From: an uncultured Senegalimassilia sp.
GTDB lineage: Bacteria; Actinomycetota; Coriobacteriia; Coriobacteriales; Eggerthellaceae
DNA: 15,256 nt
NCBI GenBank assembly: GCA_937925385.1
Contig: CALEWN010000044.1
Location: 1-15,256, forward strand
Direction: 5' to 3'
The translations under genes and the position numbers were made by a program. This document shows positions 7,072 through 15,256 of the stretch, piece by piece. The notes beneath the pieces were generated by a model. That model had not been told where the DNA came from and did not search any database. It worked only from the letters and a program-made list of their open reading frames with translations. Within the stretch, counting starts at the first letter, position 1, and each line of letters starts with the position of its first letter.

Positions 7072-7145
7072 TGGGCCATCGTCCAACGGCAGGACTCTGG
7101 TTTTTGGTACCAGCTACCTAGGTTCGAATCCTAGTGGCCCAGCCA
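7072..7145 (+). tRNA. tRNA-Gln (anticodon UUG)
   Basis: This is a 74-nt cloverleaf. The acceptor TGGGCCA pairs with TGGCCCA. The anticodon stem is CTGGT/ACCAG, with TTG at 7104-7106 in the loop TTTTGGT. The T-arm is CTAGG TTCGAAT CCTAG, the discriminator is G, and CCA is encoded (7143-7145). It lies 37 bp after tRNA-Lys and shares its promoter and terminator. Confidence 0.97.
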
Positions 7146-7158
7146 TTTAACGTTTCAG

Positions 7159-7180
7159 CCTCCCGAAAGGGAGGTTTTTT
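7159..7180 (+). terminator. Terminator of the tRNA unit
   Basis: A 6-bp stem (CCTCCC/GGGAGG) closed by a GAAA tetraloop is followed by six T residues (7175-7180). It begins 14 bp past the tRNA-Gln CCA end. Confidence 0.88.
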
Positions 7181-7225
7181 ATTGCCCGAGAACATTCGGA
7201 ACACGTGATTTCTCTTGCGAAGCTC

Positions 7226-7253
7226 TTGACGCATCGCGGTTAAAGGGTATAGT
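7226..7253 (+). promoter_or_regulatory. Candidate distal promoter of the infA operon
   Basis: TTGACG (7226-7231) and TATAGT (7248-7253) are 16 bp apart. The start near 7260 would give a leader of about 264 nt before infA. Confidence 0.55.
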
Positions 7254-7523
7254 AGCAATAATCTGAACGCGAATCTCATCTTAATCATTCTCACGCGTTA
7301 AGCCGACAAGGCGGCTGCGCACTGCGCGAATACCTGGCGGCCTCGCCCAATCTCAGCGGCGAAGGCTGCGCGGCATCTAGACCGCACGCCTGACATGCAG
7401 GTATCGAAAAGCCACGAGCTCCTCTGGTGTTGTGCGCTTTGTGTATTTTCCCCACACAACTCAATAAGTTTGGTATCATTCCGGATTGCTGCGAAAAGAC
7501 GAAATTAGTTTGAAGGAGCACCG
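7254..7523 (+). other. Non-coding leader region before infA
   Basis: I see no convincing gene here. A 37-codon frame from ATG 7395 (MQVSKSHELLWCC...) has no ribosome site and unusual composition. The stretch 7300-7390 is GC-rich with several short inverted repeats, but there is no terminator T-run and no riboswitch class I recognise. Confidence 0.4.
7471..7479 (+). promoter_or_regulatory. Extended -10 promoter proximal to infA
   Basis: TGGTATCAT (7471-7479) is an extended -10 element (TG-N-TATCAT) without a clear -35. A start near 7486 would give a leader of about 38 nt. The same nine bases precede eno at 12002-12010, which strengthens the call. Confidence 0.5.
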
Positions 7524-7742
7524 TTGACCAAGCAAGATGTTATCGAACTGGGTGGTAAGGTTCTGGAAGCCCTGCCGAACGCCATGTTCAAGGTGGAGCT
7601 GGAAAACGGCCACCAAATCCTGGCCCACATTTCCGGCAAGATGCGTATGCATTACATCAAGATCTTGCCCGGCGACAAGGTGACGGTCGAACTGTCCGTC
7701 TACGACTTGAACCGCGGGCGCATCACGTACCGCTTCAAGTAG
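7524..7742 (+). CDS. infA: Translation initiation factor IF-1
   Basis: This complete 72-residue protein has the usual IF-1 length and a single OB-fold. Family hallmarks are [49 protein letters not shown] and the terminal basic YRFK. IF-1 binds the 30S A site during initiation and helps IF-2 and IF-3. The start codon is TTG at 7524-7526. An AAGGAG ribosome site (7513-7518) lies 5 nt upstream and the protein reads [11 protein letters not shown], so the rare start is well supported. It opens the rpmJ-rpsM-rpsK-rpsD-rpoA-rplQ operon. The usual upstream neighbours (secY, adk, map) are absent; two tRNA genes occupy that side. Confidence 0.97.
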   Translation: MTKQDVIELGGKVLEALPNAMFKVELENGHQILAHISGKMRMHYIKILPGDKVTVELSVYDLNRGRITYRFK

Positions 7743-7751
7743 TCTCAGCCC

Positions 7752-7769
7752 GCGCGCAAGCCGGCGCGC
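7752..7769 (+). other. GC hairpin between infA and rpmJ
   Basis: GCGCGC (7752-7757) can pair with GCGCGC (7764-7769) around AAGCCG in the 100-bp infA-rpmJ gap. There is no T-run, so it is not a standard terminator. It could affect mRNA processing or stability. Confidence 0.35.
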
Positions 7770-7842
7770 CAGTGTCCCCGAGAATAATCACCTGCGGCTG
7801 GGTGTGTACATATAGGACCGCATTAACCGAAAGGAAATTGAA

Positions 7843-7956
7843 ATGAAGGTACGTCCTTCGGTCAAGAAAATGTGCGACAAGTGCAAGATCATTCGACGCC
7901 ATGGCAAGGTCCTCGTTATCTGCGAGAACCCCCGTCATAAGCAGCGTCAAGGCTAG
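7843..7956 (+). CDS. rpmJ: 50S ribosomal protein L36 (zinc-binding form)
   Basis: This 37-residue protein ([20 protein letters not shown]...) is the smallest large-subunit protein. The zinc ligands C11, C14, C27 and H32 are all present, so this is the zinc-containing paralogue rather than the cysteine-free type. It ends HKQRQG, as is typical. AAGGAAA precedes the ATG. It lies between infA and rpsM in conserved order. Confidence 0.97.
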   Translation: MKVRPSVKKMCDKCKIIRRHGKVLVICENPRHKQRQG

Positions 7957-7977
7957 GAAGAAAGAGGAGATAAACCT

Positions 7978-8346
7978 ATGGCACGTCTTGTTGGTGTCGA
8001 CCTTCCTCGCGACAAGCGCATTGAAGTCGGCTTGACCTACATCTACGGCATTGGCCTGACCACGTCCAAGAAGATCTTGGCTGAGACGGGCATCAATCCG
8101 GACACGCGCACGAACGACCTCACCGAAGAGGATCTCGTCAAGCTGCGTGACTACATCCAGAACAACATCAAGGTGGAGGGCGACCTGCACCGCGAGGTGT
8201 CTCAGAACATCAAGCGCCTTATGGAAATCGGCTGCTACCGTGGCCTGCGTCATCGCAAGGGCCTGCCCGTTCGCGGTCAGCGCACCCACACGAATGCCCG
8301 TACCCGCAAGGGTCCCCGCAAGCAAATCGGCGGCAAGAAGAAGTAA
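7978..8346 (+). CDS. rpsM: 30S ribosomal protein S13
   Basis: This 122-residue protein sits in the 30S head and contacts the P-site tRNA and the 50S subunit. Hallmarks are [25 protein letters not shown] at the N-terminus, the helical [20 protein letters not shown] segment, and the rRNA-binding [20 protein letters not shown] stretch. A basic [13 protein letters not shown] tail follows. GAGGAG (7964-7969) lies 8 nt before ATG 7978. The gene follows rpmJ by 21 bp and precedes rpsK by 16 bp. Confidence 0.98.
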   Translation: MARLVGVDLPRDKRIEVGLTYIYGIGLTTSKKILAETGINPDTRTNDLTEEDLVKLRDYIQNNIKVEGDLHREVSQNIKRLMEIGCYRGLRHRKGLPVRGQRTHTNARTRKGPRKQIGGKKK

Positions 8347-8362
8347 GTAAGGGAGCTAAGAA

Positions 8363-8761
8363 GTGGCAACTAAGAAAAACGTGCGCACGCGCATCAAGCG
8401 CTCCGAGCGCAAGAACATTGCCGTTGGCGCTGCGCATATCAAGTCTACGTTCAACAACACCATCGTCAGCATCACCGATCCTCAGGGCAACGTGATCTCT
8501 TGGCAGTCCGCCGGTACCGTCGGCTTCAAGGGTTCCCGTAAGTCCACGCCGTTTGCCGCGCAGATGGCTGCTGAGGCTGCTGCCAAGACGGCTATGGAGC
8601 ACGGCCTGAAGAAGGTCGCCGTTTACGTGAAGGGCCCCGGCTCGGGTCGTGAGACGGCTATCCGTTCGCTGCAGGCTACCGGTCTGGAAGTCGCCAGCAT
8701 TCAGGACTGTACCCCCATTCCGCACAACGGCTGCCGCCCCAAGAAGCGTCGTCGCGTGTAA
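8363..8761 (+). CDS. rpsK: 30S ribosomal protein S11
   Basis: This 132-residue protein of the 30S platform starts with GTG at 8363. GGGAG (8351-8355) lies 7 nt upstream and the protein begins [10 protein letters not shown]. Family marks are [18 protein letters not shown], the [17 protein letters not shown] segment, [15 protein letters not shown] and the C-terminal [16 protein letters not shown] signature that contacts 16S rRNA near the mRNA exit. It lies between rpsM and rpsD in conserved order. Confidence 0.98.
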   Translation: MATKKNVRTRIKRSERKNIAVGAAHIKSTFNNTIVSITDPQGNVISWQSAGTVGFKGSRKSTPFAAQMAAEAAAKTAMEHGLKKVAVYVKGPGSGRETAIRSLQATGLEVASIQDCTPIPHNGCRPKKRRRV

Positions 8762-8780
8762 CTGAAAGGATCTATTTACT

Positions 8781-9377
8781 ATGGCTATCAATAGAACTCC
8801 GGTTCTTAAGCGCTGCCGCCAGCTGGGCCTGGATCCCGTTGTGCTGGGTTACAGCAGCTCCAAGACTTCCAAGCGCGAGCCCAAGCGTCGTCGTAAGGAA
8901 TCCGAGTACGCGATGCAGCTTCGCGAGAAGCAGAAGGTCAAGTTCATCTACGGCGTGCTGGAGAAGCAGTTCCATGGCTACTTCAACAAGGCCAAGTCCA
9001 TGCCGGGCATCACGGGTGACAACCTCATGATCATCCTGGAGTCCCGCCTGGACAGCGTGATCTTCCGTCTGGGCTTCGCCCGCACCCGCAAGGAAGCTCG
9101 TCAGATCGTGACCCACGGCCACATCACCGTCAACGGCCGCCGCGTGGACATCCCGTCCTACCGCGTCAAGGCCGGCGACAAGATCGCCGTTGCCGACAAG
9201 TCCAAGGAACTGCTGGTCATCAAGAGCGCTCTGGTCTCCAACGCCCGTTTCCAGGTTCCGGCTTGGCTTGAGGTTGACATCGAGAAGCTGCAGGGCAGCG
9301 TTCTGGCTCTTCCGACCCGCGATCAGATCGATCTCGACATCCGCGAACAGCTCATCGTCGAGCTCTACTCCAAGTAA
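8781..9377 (+). CDS. rpsD: 30S ribosomal protein S4
   Basis: This 198-residue primary 16S rRNA-binding protein also helps form the mRNA entry site. The S4 RNA-binding domain is visible at about residues 88-150 (ESRLDSVIFRLGFARTRKEA, ITVNGRRVDIPSYRV). The N-terminal region has only one cysteine (C12), so the four-cysteine zinc site found in some S4 proteins is absent. The protein ends EQLIVELYSK, as is usual. AAAGGA (8765-8770) precedes ATG 8781 by 10 nt. In some bacteria S4 represses its own operon; no such site is evident here. Confidence 0.97.
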   Translation: MAINRTPVLKRCRQLGLDPVVLGYSSSKTSKREPKRRRKESEYAMQLREKQKVKFIYGVLEKQFHGYFNKAKSMPGITGDNLMIILESRLDSVIFRLGFARTRKEARQIVTHGHITVNGRRVDIPSYRVKAGDKIAVADKSKELLVIKSALVSNARFQVPAWLEVDIEKLQGSVLALPTRDQIDLDIREQLIVELYSK

Positions 9378-9404
9378 TCGCGCTAGTAAGGAGGCTTACC
9401 CAAC

Positions 9405-10355
9405 ATGACAGAGTTCATGAGGCCGACGGTAACAACGGAAGAAGTCAACGATACTGTTGCGCGTTTCATCGTGGAACCGCTGGAGCGTGGCTACGGCTAT
9501 ACGCTGGGTAACAGCATGCGTCGCGTTCTGCTGTCGTCTCTCGACGGCGCCAAGGCGACGGCCATCCAAATCGACGGTGTGCAGCACGAGTTCACCACGG
9601 CTGAAGGCGTCATCGAGGATATCACCGATATCGTCCTGAACGTCAAGGGCCTGGTCTTCTCGGCTCTCAATGACGACGTGGAAGAGGCCACGGCTCATGT
9701 TTCTGCCGAGGGCCCCTGCGTTGTGACCGGTGCGGACCTGCAGGTTCCCACCGAGTTCACGCTGATCAACCCCGAGCATGTCATCGCCACGGTTGCCGAC
9801 GGCGGCCAGCTTGACATGACGGTTCGCATCGGCGTGGGCCGCGGTTACGTTTCCGCCGAGCGCAACAAGCGCACGGAGGATCCTATCGGCGTCATCCATG
9901 TCGACTCGCTGTTCTCCCCGGTTCGCCGTTGCACGATGAACGTGACCGACACCCGCGTGGGCCAGCGTACCGACTACGATAAGTTGGTGTTGGAGGTTGA
10001 GACGGACGGCTCCATCGAGCCTATCGATGCGGTCACCCGTGCTGCCAACATCATCAACCAGTACATGGGCGCGTTCCTCAGCCTGACCAGCACCCCCGAA
10101 GAGGAAGAAGGCGAAGTGCCGTCCATCTTCGCTCCGGAGGGTCAGGAGTCGAACGCCGAGCTGGACAAGCAGATCGAGGACCTGGACCTGTCCGTCCGCT
10201 CGTACAACTGCCTGAAGCGTGCCGGTATCCATTCGGTGCGCCAGCTGGTCGAGTTCTCCGAGAACGACCTGCTGAACATCAGGAACTTTGGTGCGAAGTC
10301 CATTGAGGAAGTGAAGGACAAGCTCATTTCCATGGACCTCAATTTGAAGCAATAG
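9405..10355 (+). CDS. rpoA: DNA-directed RNA polymerase subunit alpha
   Basis: This 316-residue protein nucleates polymerase assembly. The N-terminal dimerisation domain spans about residues 1-228 (ERGYGYTLGNSMRRVLLSS at 28-46). An acidic linker (PEEEEGEVPS, 231-240) leads to the C-terminal DNA-binding domain at about 254-316. The UP-element-contacting residues fall at the same numbers as in E. coli: R265, N268, C269, G296, K298 and S299. Upstream-element recognition should therefore work in this organism. AAGGAGG (9388-9394) lies 10 nt before ATG 9405. An in-frame ATG at 9417 is a less well-spaced alternative. The rplQ ribosome site overlaps its stop codon. Confidence 0.98.
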   Translation: MTEFMRPTVTTEEVNDTVARFIVEPLERGYGYTLGNSMRRVLLSSLDGAKATAIQIDGVQHEFTTAEGVIEDITDIVLNVKGLVFSALNDDVEEATAHVSAEGPCVVTGADLQVPTEFTLINPEHVIATVADGGQLDMTVRIGVGRGYVSAERNKRTEDPIGVIHVDSLFSPVRRCTMNVTDTRVGQRTDYDKLVLEVETDGSIEPIDAVTRAANIINQYMGAFLSLTSTPEEEEGEVPSIFAPEGQESNAELDKQIEDLDLSVRSYNCLKRAGIHSVRQLVEFSENDLLNIRNFGAKSIEEVKDKLISMDLNLKQ

Positions 10356-10367
10356 GAGAAACCTACC

Positions 10368-10856
10368 ATGAGGCATAACTACAAGGGCCGCAAGCTGGGC
10401 ACCGACTTTGCCCATACCAAGGCCATGAAGCGTAGTCTGGTGCAGGCGCTGTTCCTCAACGACCGCATCAAGACCATCGAGTCCCGCGCTAAGGAAATCC
10501 GCCCCGATGTCGACAAGATCATCACCTGGGCGAAGAAGGGCGACCTGCATAGCCGTCGTCTGGCCATCGCTGCGCTGGGCAACGACAAGGAACTGGTCCG
10601 CGAGATCTTCGAGAAGGTCGAGCAGGGCATGTTCGCTGATCGTCAGGGTGGCTACACCCGCATCATGAAGCTGGGCAACCGCAAGGGCGACAACGCTCCC
10701 ATGGTCATCATGGAGCTCGTCACCGAGCCGGTGGCCAAGAAGGCTGAGAAACCGGCTGCCAAGAAGGCTGCTCCGAAGAAGGTCGAGGCTGTCGAGGAGC
10801 CCAAGGCCGAGGAAGCTGCTGAGGCTGTCGAGGCTGCTGAGGAGAAGGCTGAATAA
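10368..10856 (+). CDS. rplQ: 50S ribosomal protein L17 with acidic/lysine-alanine tail
   Basis: The L17 core spans residues 1-120: MRHNYKGRKLGTDFAHTKAM, then LFLNDRIKTIESRAKEIRP, RQGGYTRIMKLGNRKGDNAP and MVIMELV. L17 lies near the peptide exit tunnel on the 50S subunit. The protein is 162 residues, about 40 longer than the E. coli form. The extra tail is nearly all A, K, E, P and V. It begins lysine-rich (KKAEKPAAKKAAPKK) and ends glutamate-rich, so charge reverses along it. Such tails occur on L17 in Actinobacteria; the function is unknown. AGGAG (10354-10358) overlaps the rpoA stop, implying coupled translation. A strong terminator follows. Confidence 0.96.
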   Translation: MRHNYKGRKLGTDFAHTKAMKRSLVQALFLNDRIKTIESRAKEIRPDVDKIITWAKKGDLHSRRLAIAALGNDKELVREIFEKVEQGMFADRQGGYTRIMKLGNRKGDNAPMVIMELVTEPVAKKAEKPAAKKAAPKKVEAVEEPKAEEAAEAVEAAEEKAE

Positions 10857-10877
10857 GCTTACCCCCACATGCTATTG

Positions 10878-10907
10878 AGAAAGGACCCTTCGGGGTCCTT
10901 TCTTTTT
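10878..10907 (+). terminator. Terminator of the infA-rplQ operon
   Basis: An 11-bp perfect stem (10878-10888 with 10893-10903) closed by a TTCG tetraloop runs straight into five T residues (10903-10907). It lies 21 bp past the rplQ stop, so ecfT needs its own promoter. Confidence 0.92.
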
Positions 10908-10985
10908 GGAGCGATTTGCTTGTGGGCATGCGTTTTGCTTCATCTCCGGCATTCCTTGCAACCTGAGCATTGTTGAATGATGCGC

Positions 10986-10991
10986 TATACT
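10986..10991 (+). promoter_or_regulatory. -10 box of ecfT, placed for a leaderless mRNA
   Basis: TATACT (10986-10991) ends 6 bp before ATG 10998, so the expected transcript start falls on the A of the start codon. No ribosome site is visible upstream of 10998. No strong -35 is seen: TTGCAA at 10956 is too far, at 24 bp. Confidence 0.5.
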
Positions 10992-10997
10992 TCACGC

Positions 10998-11740
10998 ATG
11001 CAATTACGAATTAATACGTATATCGACGGCGAATCCTTTGTCCATACCTGCGATGCTCGGGTGAAGGTTGTGTTGCTGTGCGCATATACCGCAACCGTTT
11101 TCTGGGTTGAAACATGGGTCGGACAGTGCCTGCTTGCCGGTTTATGCCTGGTGCTGGCCTTATCGGCCCGCGTCCCGCTTGGCCGTATGCTGGCCATGGG
11201 GATTCCCGTGTACATGATGGCGGCTCTCACCGTGTTGTTCGCATCGATCAATAGTCAGGTGGGGTTTGCGTTGGGCTGCTTCTATGGAGCGAGGATGATC
11301 TTGCTCGTCCTTGGCAGCTTCGTTGTTGTGCTTACCACCACGTCGACGGCACTTACCGATGCGCTGCGGTCGTTCGTGTCGCCATTGCGGGCCCTGCATG
11401 TGCCTGCCGACGATATAGCCATGGTGTTCAGCATGGCTGTTCGCTTCATTCCTTTGATGGCCCAAGAAGTCTGCGCGATTCATGATGCGCAATTCTCGCG
11501 AGGCGCTTCGTTTCATCGCGGTGGTTTATGGCAACGCGTGTCGGCGTGGCATCCGGTCTTCATCCCGTTGTTTGTCAGCATGTTCCGAAGAGCCGATAAG
11601 CTTTCAGTAGCCATGGATGCCCGCTGCTATGGTGCCCGGGGCCGTCACCGTACCTCGTTGCGAGACTGTCGCATGACGGCCTCTTCAGCTGCTGCACTAG
11701 CTGTCGGTCTAGGCCTTCTTGCCGCCATAGCGCTTCTGCT

Positions 11741-11744
<4 letters not shown>
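10998..11744 (+). CDS. ecfT: Energy-coupling factor (ECF) transporter transmembrane T subunit
   Basis: This 248-residue CbiQ/EcfT-family membrane protein couples ATPase subunits to a vitamin- or metal-binding S subunit. The N-terminus YIDGESFVHTCDARVKVVL matches the family pattern (YxxGxSxxHxxDxRxK). Hydrophobic segments lie near 41-57, 66-82, 97-115 and 229-248. The two coupling-helix motifs are at 164-172 (AQFSRGASF) and 205-215 (AMDARCYGARG). The second reads Ala-Arg-Cys where Ala-Arg-Gly is usual. ATG 10998 was chosen over 10977/10980 because the family homology begins there and a -10 box fits a leaderless transcript. No EcfA or S-subunit gene is adjacent, and truA, often nearby, is also absent. 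Substrate unknown. Confidence 0.88.
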
Positions 11745-13367
<1,623 letters not shown>

Positions 13368-13490
13368 TCAAGGCCTCGCCGAGCCGGATTCGGCGAACAG
13401 GGTAAAGCATGCAGGCCGCTCAGGCGCGCCGTTCTGCTGCGGTTCGCGCAGTCAGGGGTAAACCTTGGCTGCGCGCCGCAAGCGGGTCGG

Positions 13491-13514
13491 GCCGCCTGGG
13501 CGGCTTGTCGTTTT
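13491..13514 (+). terminator. Possible eno terminator
   Basis: GCCGC (13491-13495) pairs with GCGGC (13500-13504) around CTGG, followed by TTGTCGTTTT. An earlier 6-bp hairpin (CGCCGA 13377-13382 with TCGGCG 13390-13395) directly follows the stop but lacks a T-run. Confidence 0.4.
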
Positions 13515-13592
13515 CCGGCATCGAACCCGCAATGCCGGCATGAAAGCCGGACGAGGTTTCCCCAGGAATCCGCTCGGCTTTCCTTGCCTGGG
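13515..13592 (+). other. Overlapping alternative hairpins upstream of leuS
   Basis: Several stems share arms: CCGGCAT 13515-13521 with ATGCCGG 13532-13538; CCGGC 13535-13539 with GCCGG 13546-13550; GAAAGCCG 13542-13549 with CGGCTTTC 13575-13582; CCCAGG 13561-13566 with CCTGGG 13587-13592. Some exclude one another. They lie before the leuS promoter, so they would be transcribed only from eno readthrough or an unseen promoter. No T-box consensus is present. Confidence 0.4.
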
Positions 13593-13628
13593 ATGTTGCC
13601 GCTTTTTCCCCTTGTGAAAACGCGGGGC

Positions 13629-13637
13629 TGCTACAAT
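13629..13637 (+). promoter_or_regulatory. Extended -10 promoter of leuS
   Basis: TG-C-TACAAT (13629-13637) is an extended -10. TTGTGA (13612-13617) is only 14 bp upstream of TACAAT, too close for a normal -35. The predicted leader is about 36 nt. Confidence 0.45.
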
Positions 13638-13679
13638 GAACCCTATGTGTATTACCGCGTCAGCCAAGGAAGATGGACG

Positions 13680-15256
13680 ATGAAACAGTACAACCCTCAC
13701 GAGATCGAACCTCGTTGGCAGAAGGCTTGGGAAGATGCCGACCTGTACAAGGTCACGGAAGATCACGCCAAGCCCAAGAAGTACGTGCTCGAGATGTTCC
13801 CGTACCCGTCGGGCGACATCCATATGGGGCATGTGCGTAATTACACGATCGGCGACGTCATCGCCCGCTACTCCAAGATGCGCGGCTTCGACGTGCTGCA
13901 TCCCATGGGTTGGGACGCGTTCGGCCTGCCGGCTGAGAACGCGGCCATCAAGCATCACAGCCATCCGGCGAAGTGGACCTACGCCAACATCGAGACGCAG
14001 AAGGCCAGCTTCAAGCGCATGGGCCTTTCCTACGATTGGGACCGCACCGTCGTGGCGTGCGACCCCGAGTACTACCGCTGGGGTCAGTGGATCTTCCTGC
14101 AGTTCTGGAAGCGCGGCCTGGTCGAGCGCCGCAACTCGCCGGTGAACTGGTGCCCGAAGTGTCAGACCGTGCTCGCCAACGAGCAGGTCACCGAGGGCGA
14201 GTGCTGGCGTTGCCATAGCGCCGTCGAGAAGCGCGACCTGACGCAGTGGTATCTCAAGATCACCGACTACGCGCAGGAGCTTCTGGACGACCTGGACCAG
14301 CTGGACGGCTGGCCGGAGCGAGTCAAGCAGATGCAGGCGAACTGGATCGGCCGTTCCGAGGGCGCTGAAGTGAAGTTCACGCTGTGCGACAAGCAGGGCA
14401 ATGCGCCCGAGAACCCCACGGAAGACGACCTGATCACCGTGTTCACCACGCGTGCCGACACGCTGTTCGGCTGCAGCTTCTTCCTGCTTGCCCCCGAAAG
14501 CCCCATCCTGAAGGGCCTGGTCGAGGGCACGGAGTACGAGGCTGCGGTCATGCAGGTGGTCGAGGACGCCAAGAAGATCACCGCCGTCGAGCGTGCGCAG
14601 GGCAACAAGGAGAAGCACGGCGCGTTCACCGGCCGTTATGTGGTGAACCCCATCAACGGCGAGAAGGTGCCCGTGTGGGTTGCCGACTACATCGTGGCCG
14701 ATTACGGCACCGGCGCGGTCATGGCAGTGCCGTGCGGCGACCAGCGCGACTTCGAATTCGCAAAGAAATACGACCTGCCCATCATCCCCATCATCCTGGG
14801 CGACGACGACCCGCTGTTCGAGCAGCTCAAAGACGAACAGGGTCGCGTGGTCACCAGCGTCGATTGGGAGGGCGCCATGGAGGCCGAGGGCCGACTGGTG
14901 CAGTCCGGCAAGTACACCGGCCTCACGGGCGGCAAGCACTCCGAGGGCGAGGAGGCCATCGTCGCCGACCTGGAGGCCATGGGCCGCGGCAAGCGCAAGG
15001 TGGAGTTCCGTCTGCGCGACTGGCTGATTTCCCGCCAGCGTTATTGGGGCAACCCCATCCCGATGATCTACTGCGACAAGTGCGGCCTGGTGCCGGTGCC
15101 GGAAGAGGATCTGCCGGTACGCCTGCCGGAGGACATCGATCTTTCGGCTGGCGAAACCTTGGCAACGCACGAGGGCTTTGCGAAGTGCACGTGCCCGAAG
15201 TGCGGTGGCGAGGCTCGTCGCGAGACCGATACCATGGACACGTTTACGTGCTCGAG
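13680..15256 (+). CDS. leuS: Leucyl-tRNA synthetase (partial, 3' end beyond the window)
   Basis: The first 525 residues of a class I synthetase are present. They include the HIGH-type ATP motif HMGH at 48-51 (PYPSGDIHMGHVRNY) and a zinc knuckle with C158, C161, C175 and C178. The CP1 editing domain runs from about 225 to 430, with TTRADTLFG at 256-264 and GTGAVMAVPCGDQRD at 343-357. The RDWLISRQRYWGNPIP segment (446-461) and a second cysteine cluster (C465, C468, C505, C508) follow. The KMSKS loop lies beyond the edge. In the editing motif Gly-Asp replaces the more usual His-Asp. AAGGAAG (13666-13672) lies 7 nt before ATG 13680; another ATG at 13673 is out of frame. Confidence 0.97.
   Translation, partial: MKQYNPHEIEPRWQKAWEDADLYKVTEDHAKPKKYVLEMFPYPSGDIHMGHVRNYTIGDVIARYSKMRGFDVLHPMGWDAFGLPAENAAIKHHSHPAKWTYANIETQKASFKRMGLSYDWDRTVVACDPEYYRWGQWIFLQFWKRGLVERRNSPVNWCPKCQTVLANEQVTEGECWRCHSAVEKRDLTQWYLKITDYAQELLDDLDQLDGWPERVKQMQANWIGRSEGAEVKFTLCDKQGNAPENPTEDDLITVFTTRADTLFGCSFFLLAPESPILKGLVEGTEYEAAVMQVVEDAKKITAVERAQGNKEKHGAFTGRYVVNPINGEKVPVWVADYIVADYGTGAVMAVPCGDQRDFEFAKKYDLPIIPIILGDDDPLFEQLKDEQGRVVTSVDWEGAMEAEGRLVQSGKYTGLTGGKHSEGEEAIVADLEAMGRGKRKVEFRLRDWLISRQRYWGNPIPMIYCDKCGLVPVPEEDLPVRLPEDIDLSAGETLATHEGFAKCTCPKCGGEARRETDTMDTFTCS

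Noticed and set aside
7395..7508. 37-codon leader peptide before infA
   Set aside because: No ribosome site and no run of regulatory codons; it is most likely a chance frame.
9396..10868. 490-codon minus-strand frame opposite rpoA and rplQ
   Set aside because: Shadow of two certain genes, with low-complexity serine/leucine runs and no family resemblance.
10977..10997. Upstream ATG starts for ecfT (10977, 10980)
   Set aside because: They add residues not matching the family, lack a ribosome site and would put the -10 box inside the gene.
13368..13680. T-box leader for leuS
   Set aside because: No T-box consensus or antiterminator is visible, and the likely leuS promoter lies downstream of the hairpins.
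13452..15170. 572-codon minus-strand frame opposite leuS
   Set aside because: Antisense to leuS, with no plausible start or motif; a product of high-GC codon bias.

Overview
The window falls into two genomic blocks joined near 3.4-4.1 kb. The left block (about 1-3.4 kb) looks like a fairly GC-rich, spore-forming Firmicute of the Clostridia type. It carries a YfcE-like phosphodiesterase, exonuclease III, the sporulation-associated pair ytfI-ytfJ (DUF2953 protein and GerW-family protein) and the 5' part of an aspartate kinase. The right block (about 4.1-15.3 kb) looks like a high-GC member of the Coriobacteriia (Eggerthellaceae-like). It carries guaB, a LysR regulator, two tRNA genes, the infA-rpmJ-rpsM-rpsK-rpsD-rpoA-rplQ operon, an ECF transporter T subunit, enolase and the first 525 codons of leuS. 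These taxon assignments are inferences from gene content and codon style, not from a search.

Between the blocks lies a segment of roughly 0.67 kb with a third style: the last ~164 codons of aspartate kinase, a 120-bp spacer of about 30% GC, and the first ~19 codons of guaB. ATA and GTA codons are absent from the first 273 aspartate kinase codons but occur five times each in the last 164. The contig may be an assembly chimera joined through conserved gene sequence, or a genuine recombination/transfer mosaic. The sequence alone does not decide this.

Layout: yfcE and exonuclease III run on the minus strand. ytfI and ytfJ overlap on the plus strand and end in a clear terminator. Aspartate kinase follows behind a near-consensus promoter. 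guaB encodes a complete IMP dehydrogenase resembling the bacterial-type enzyme of Tritrichomonas foetus and ends at a 13-bp-stem terminator. A second, bidirectional hairpin separates it from the convergent LysR gene. tRNA-Lys(UUU) and tRNA-Gln(UUG) form a short transcription unit with its own promoter and terminator. The translation/transcription operon then runs from infA (TTG start) to rplQ and ends at a strong terminator. ecfT follows, apparently on a leaderless mRNA, with no ATPase or S subunit beside it. A degenerate repeat region of about 225 bp lies between ecfT and eno. leuS runs off the right edge.

Most genes are housekeeping: translation and transcription machinery (infA, r-proteins, rpoA, tRNAs, leuS), glycolysis (eno), guanine nucleotide synthesis (guaB), aspartate-family amino acids (aspartate kinase) and DNA repair (exonuclease III). 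I found no CRISPR array, insertion sequence, phage gene or defence system. The most interesting items are the compositional junction, three TATAAT boxes spaced exactly 11 bp apart before guaB, the repeat array before eno, the leaderless orphan ecfT, and overlapping hairpins between eno and leuS.
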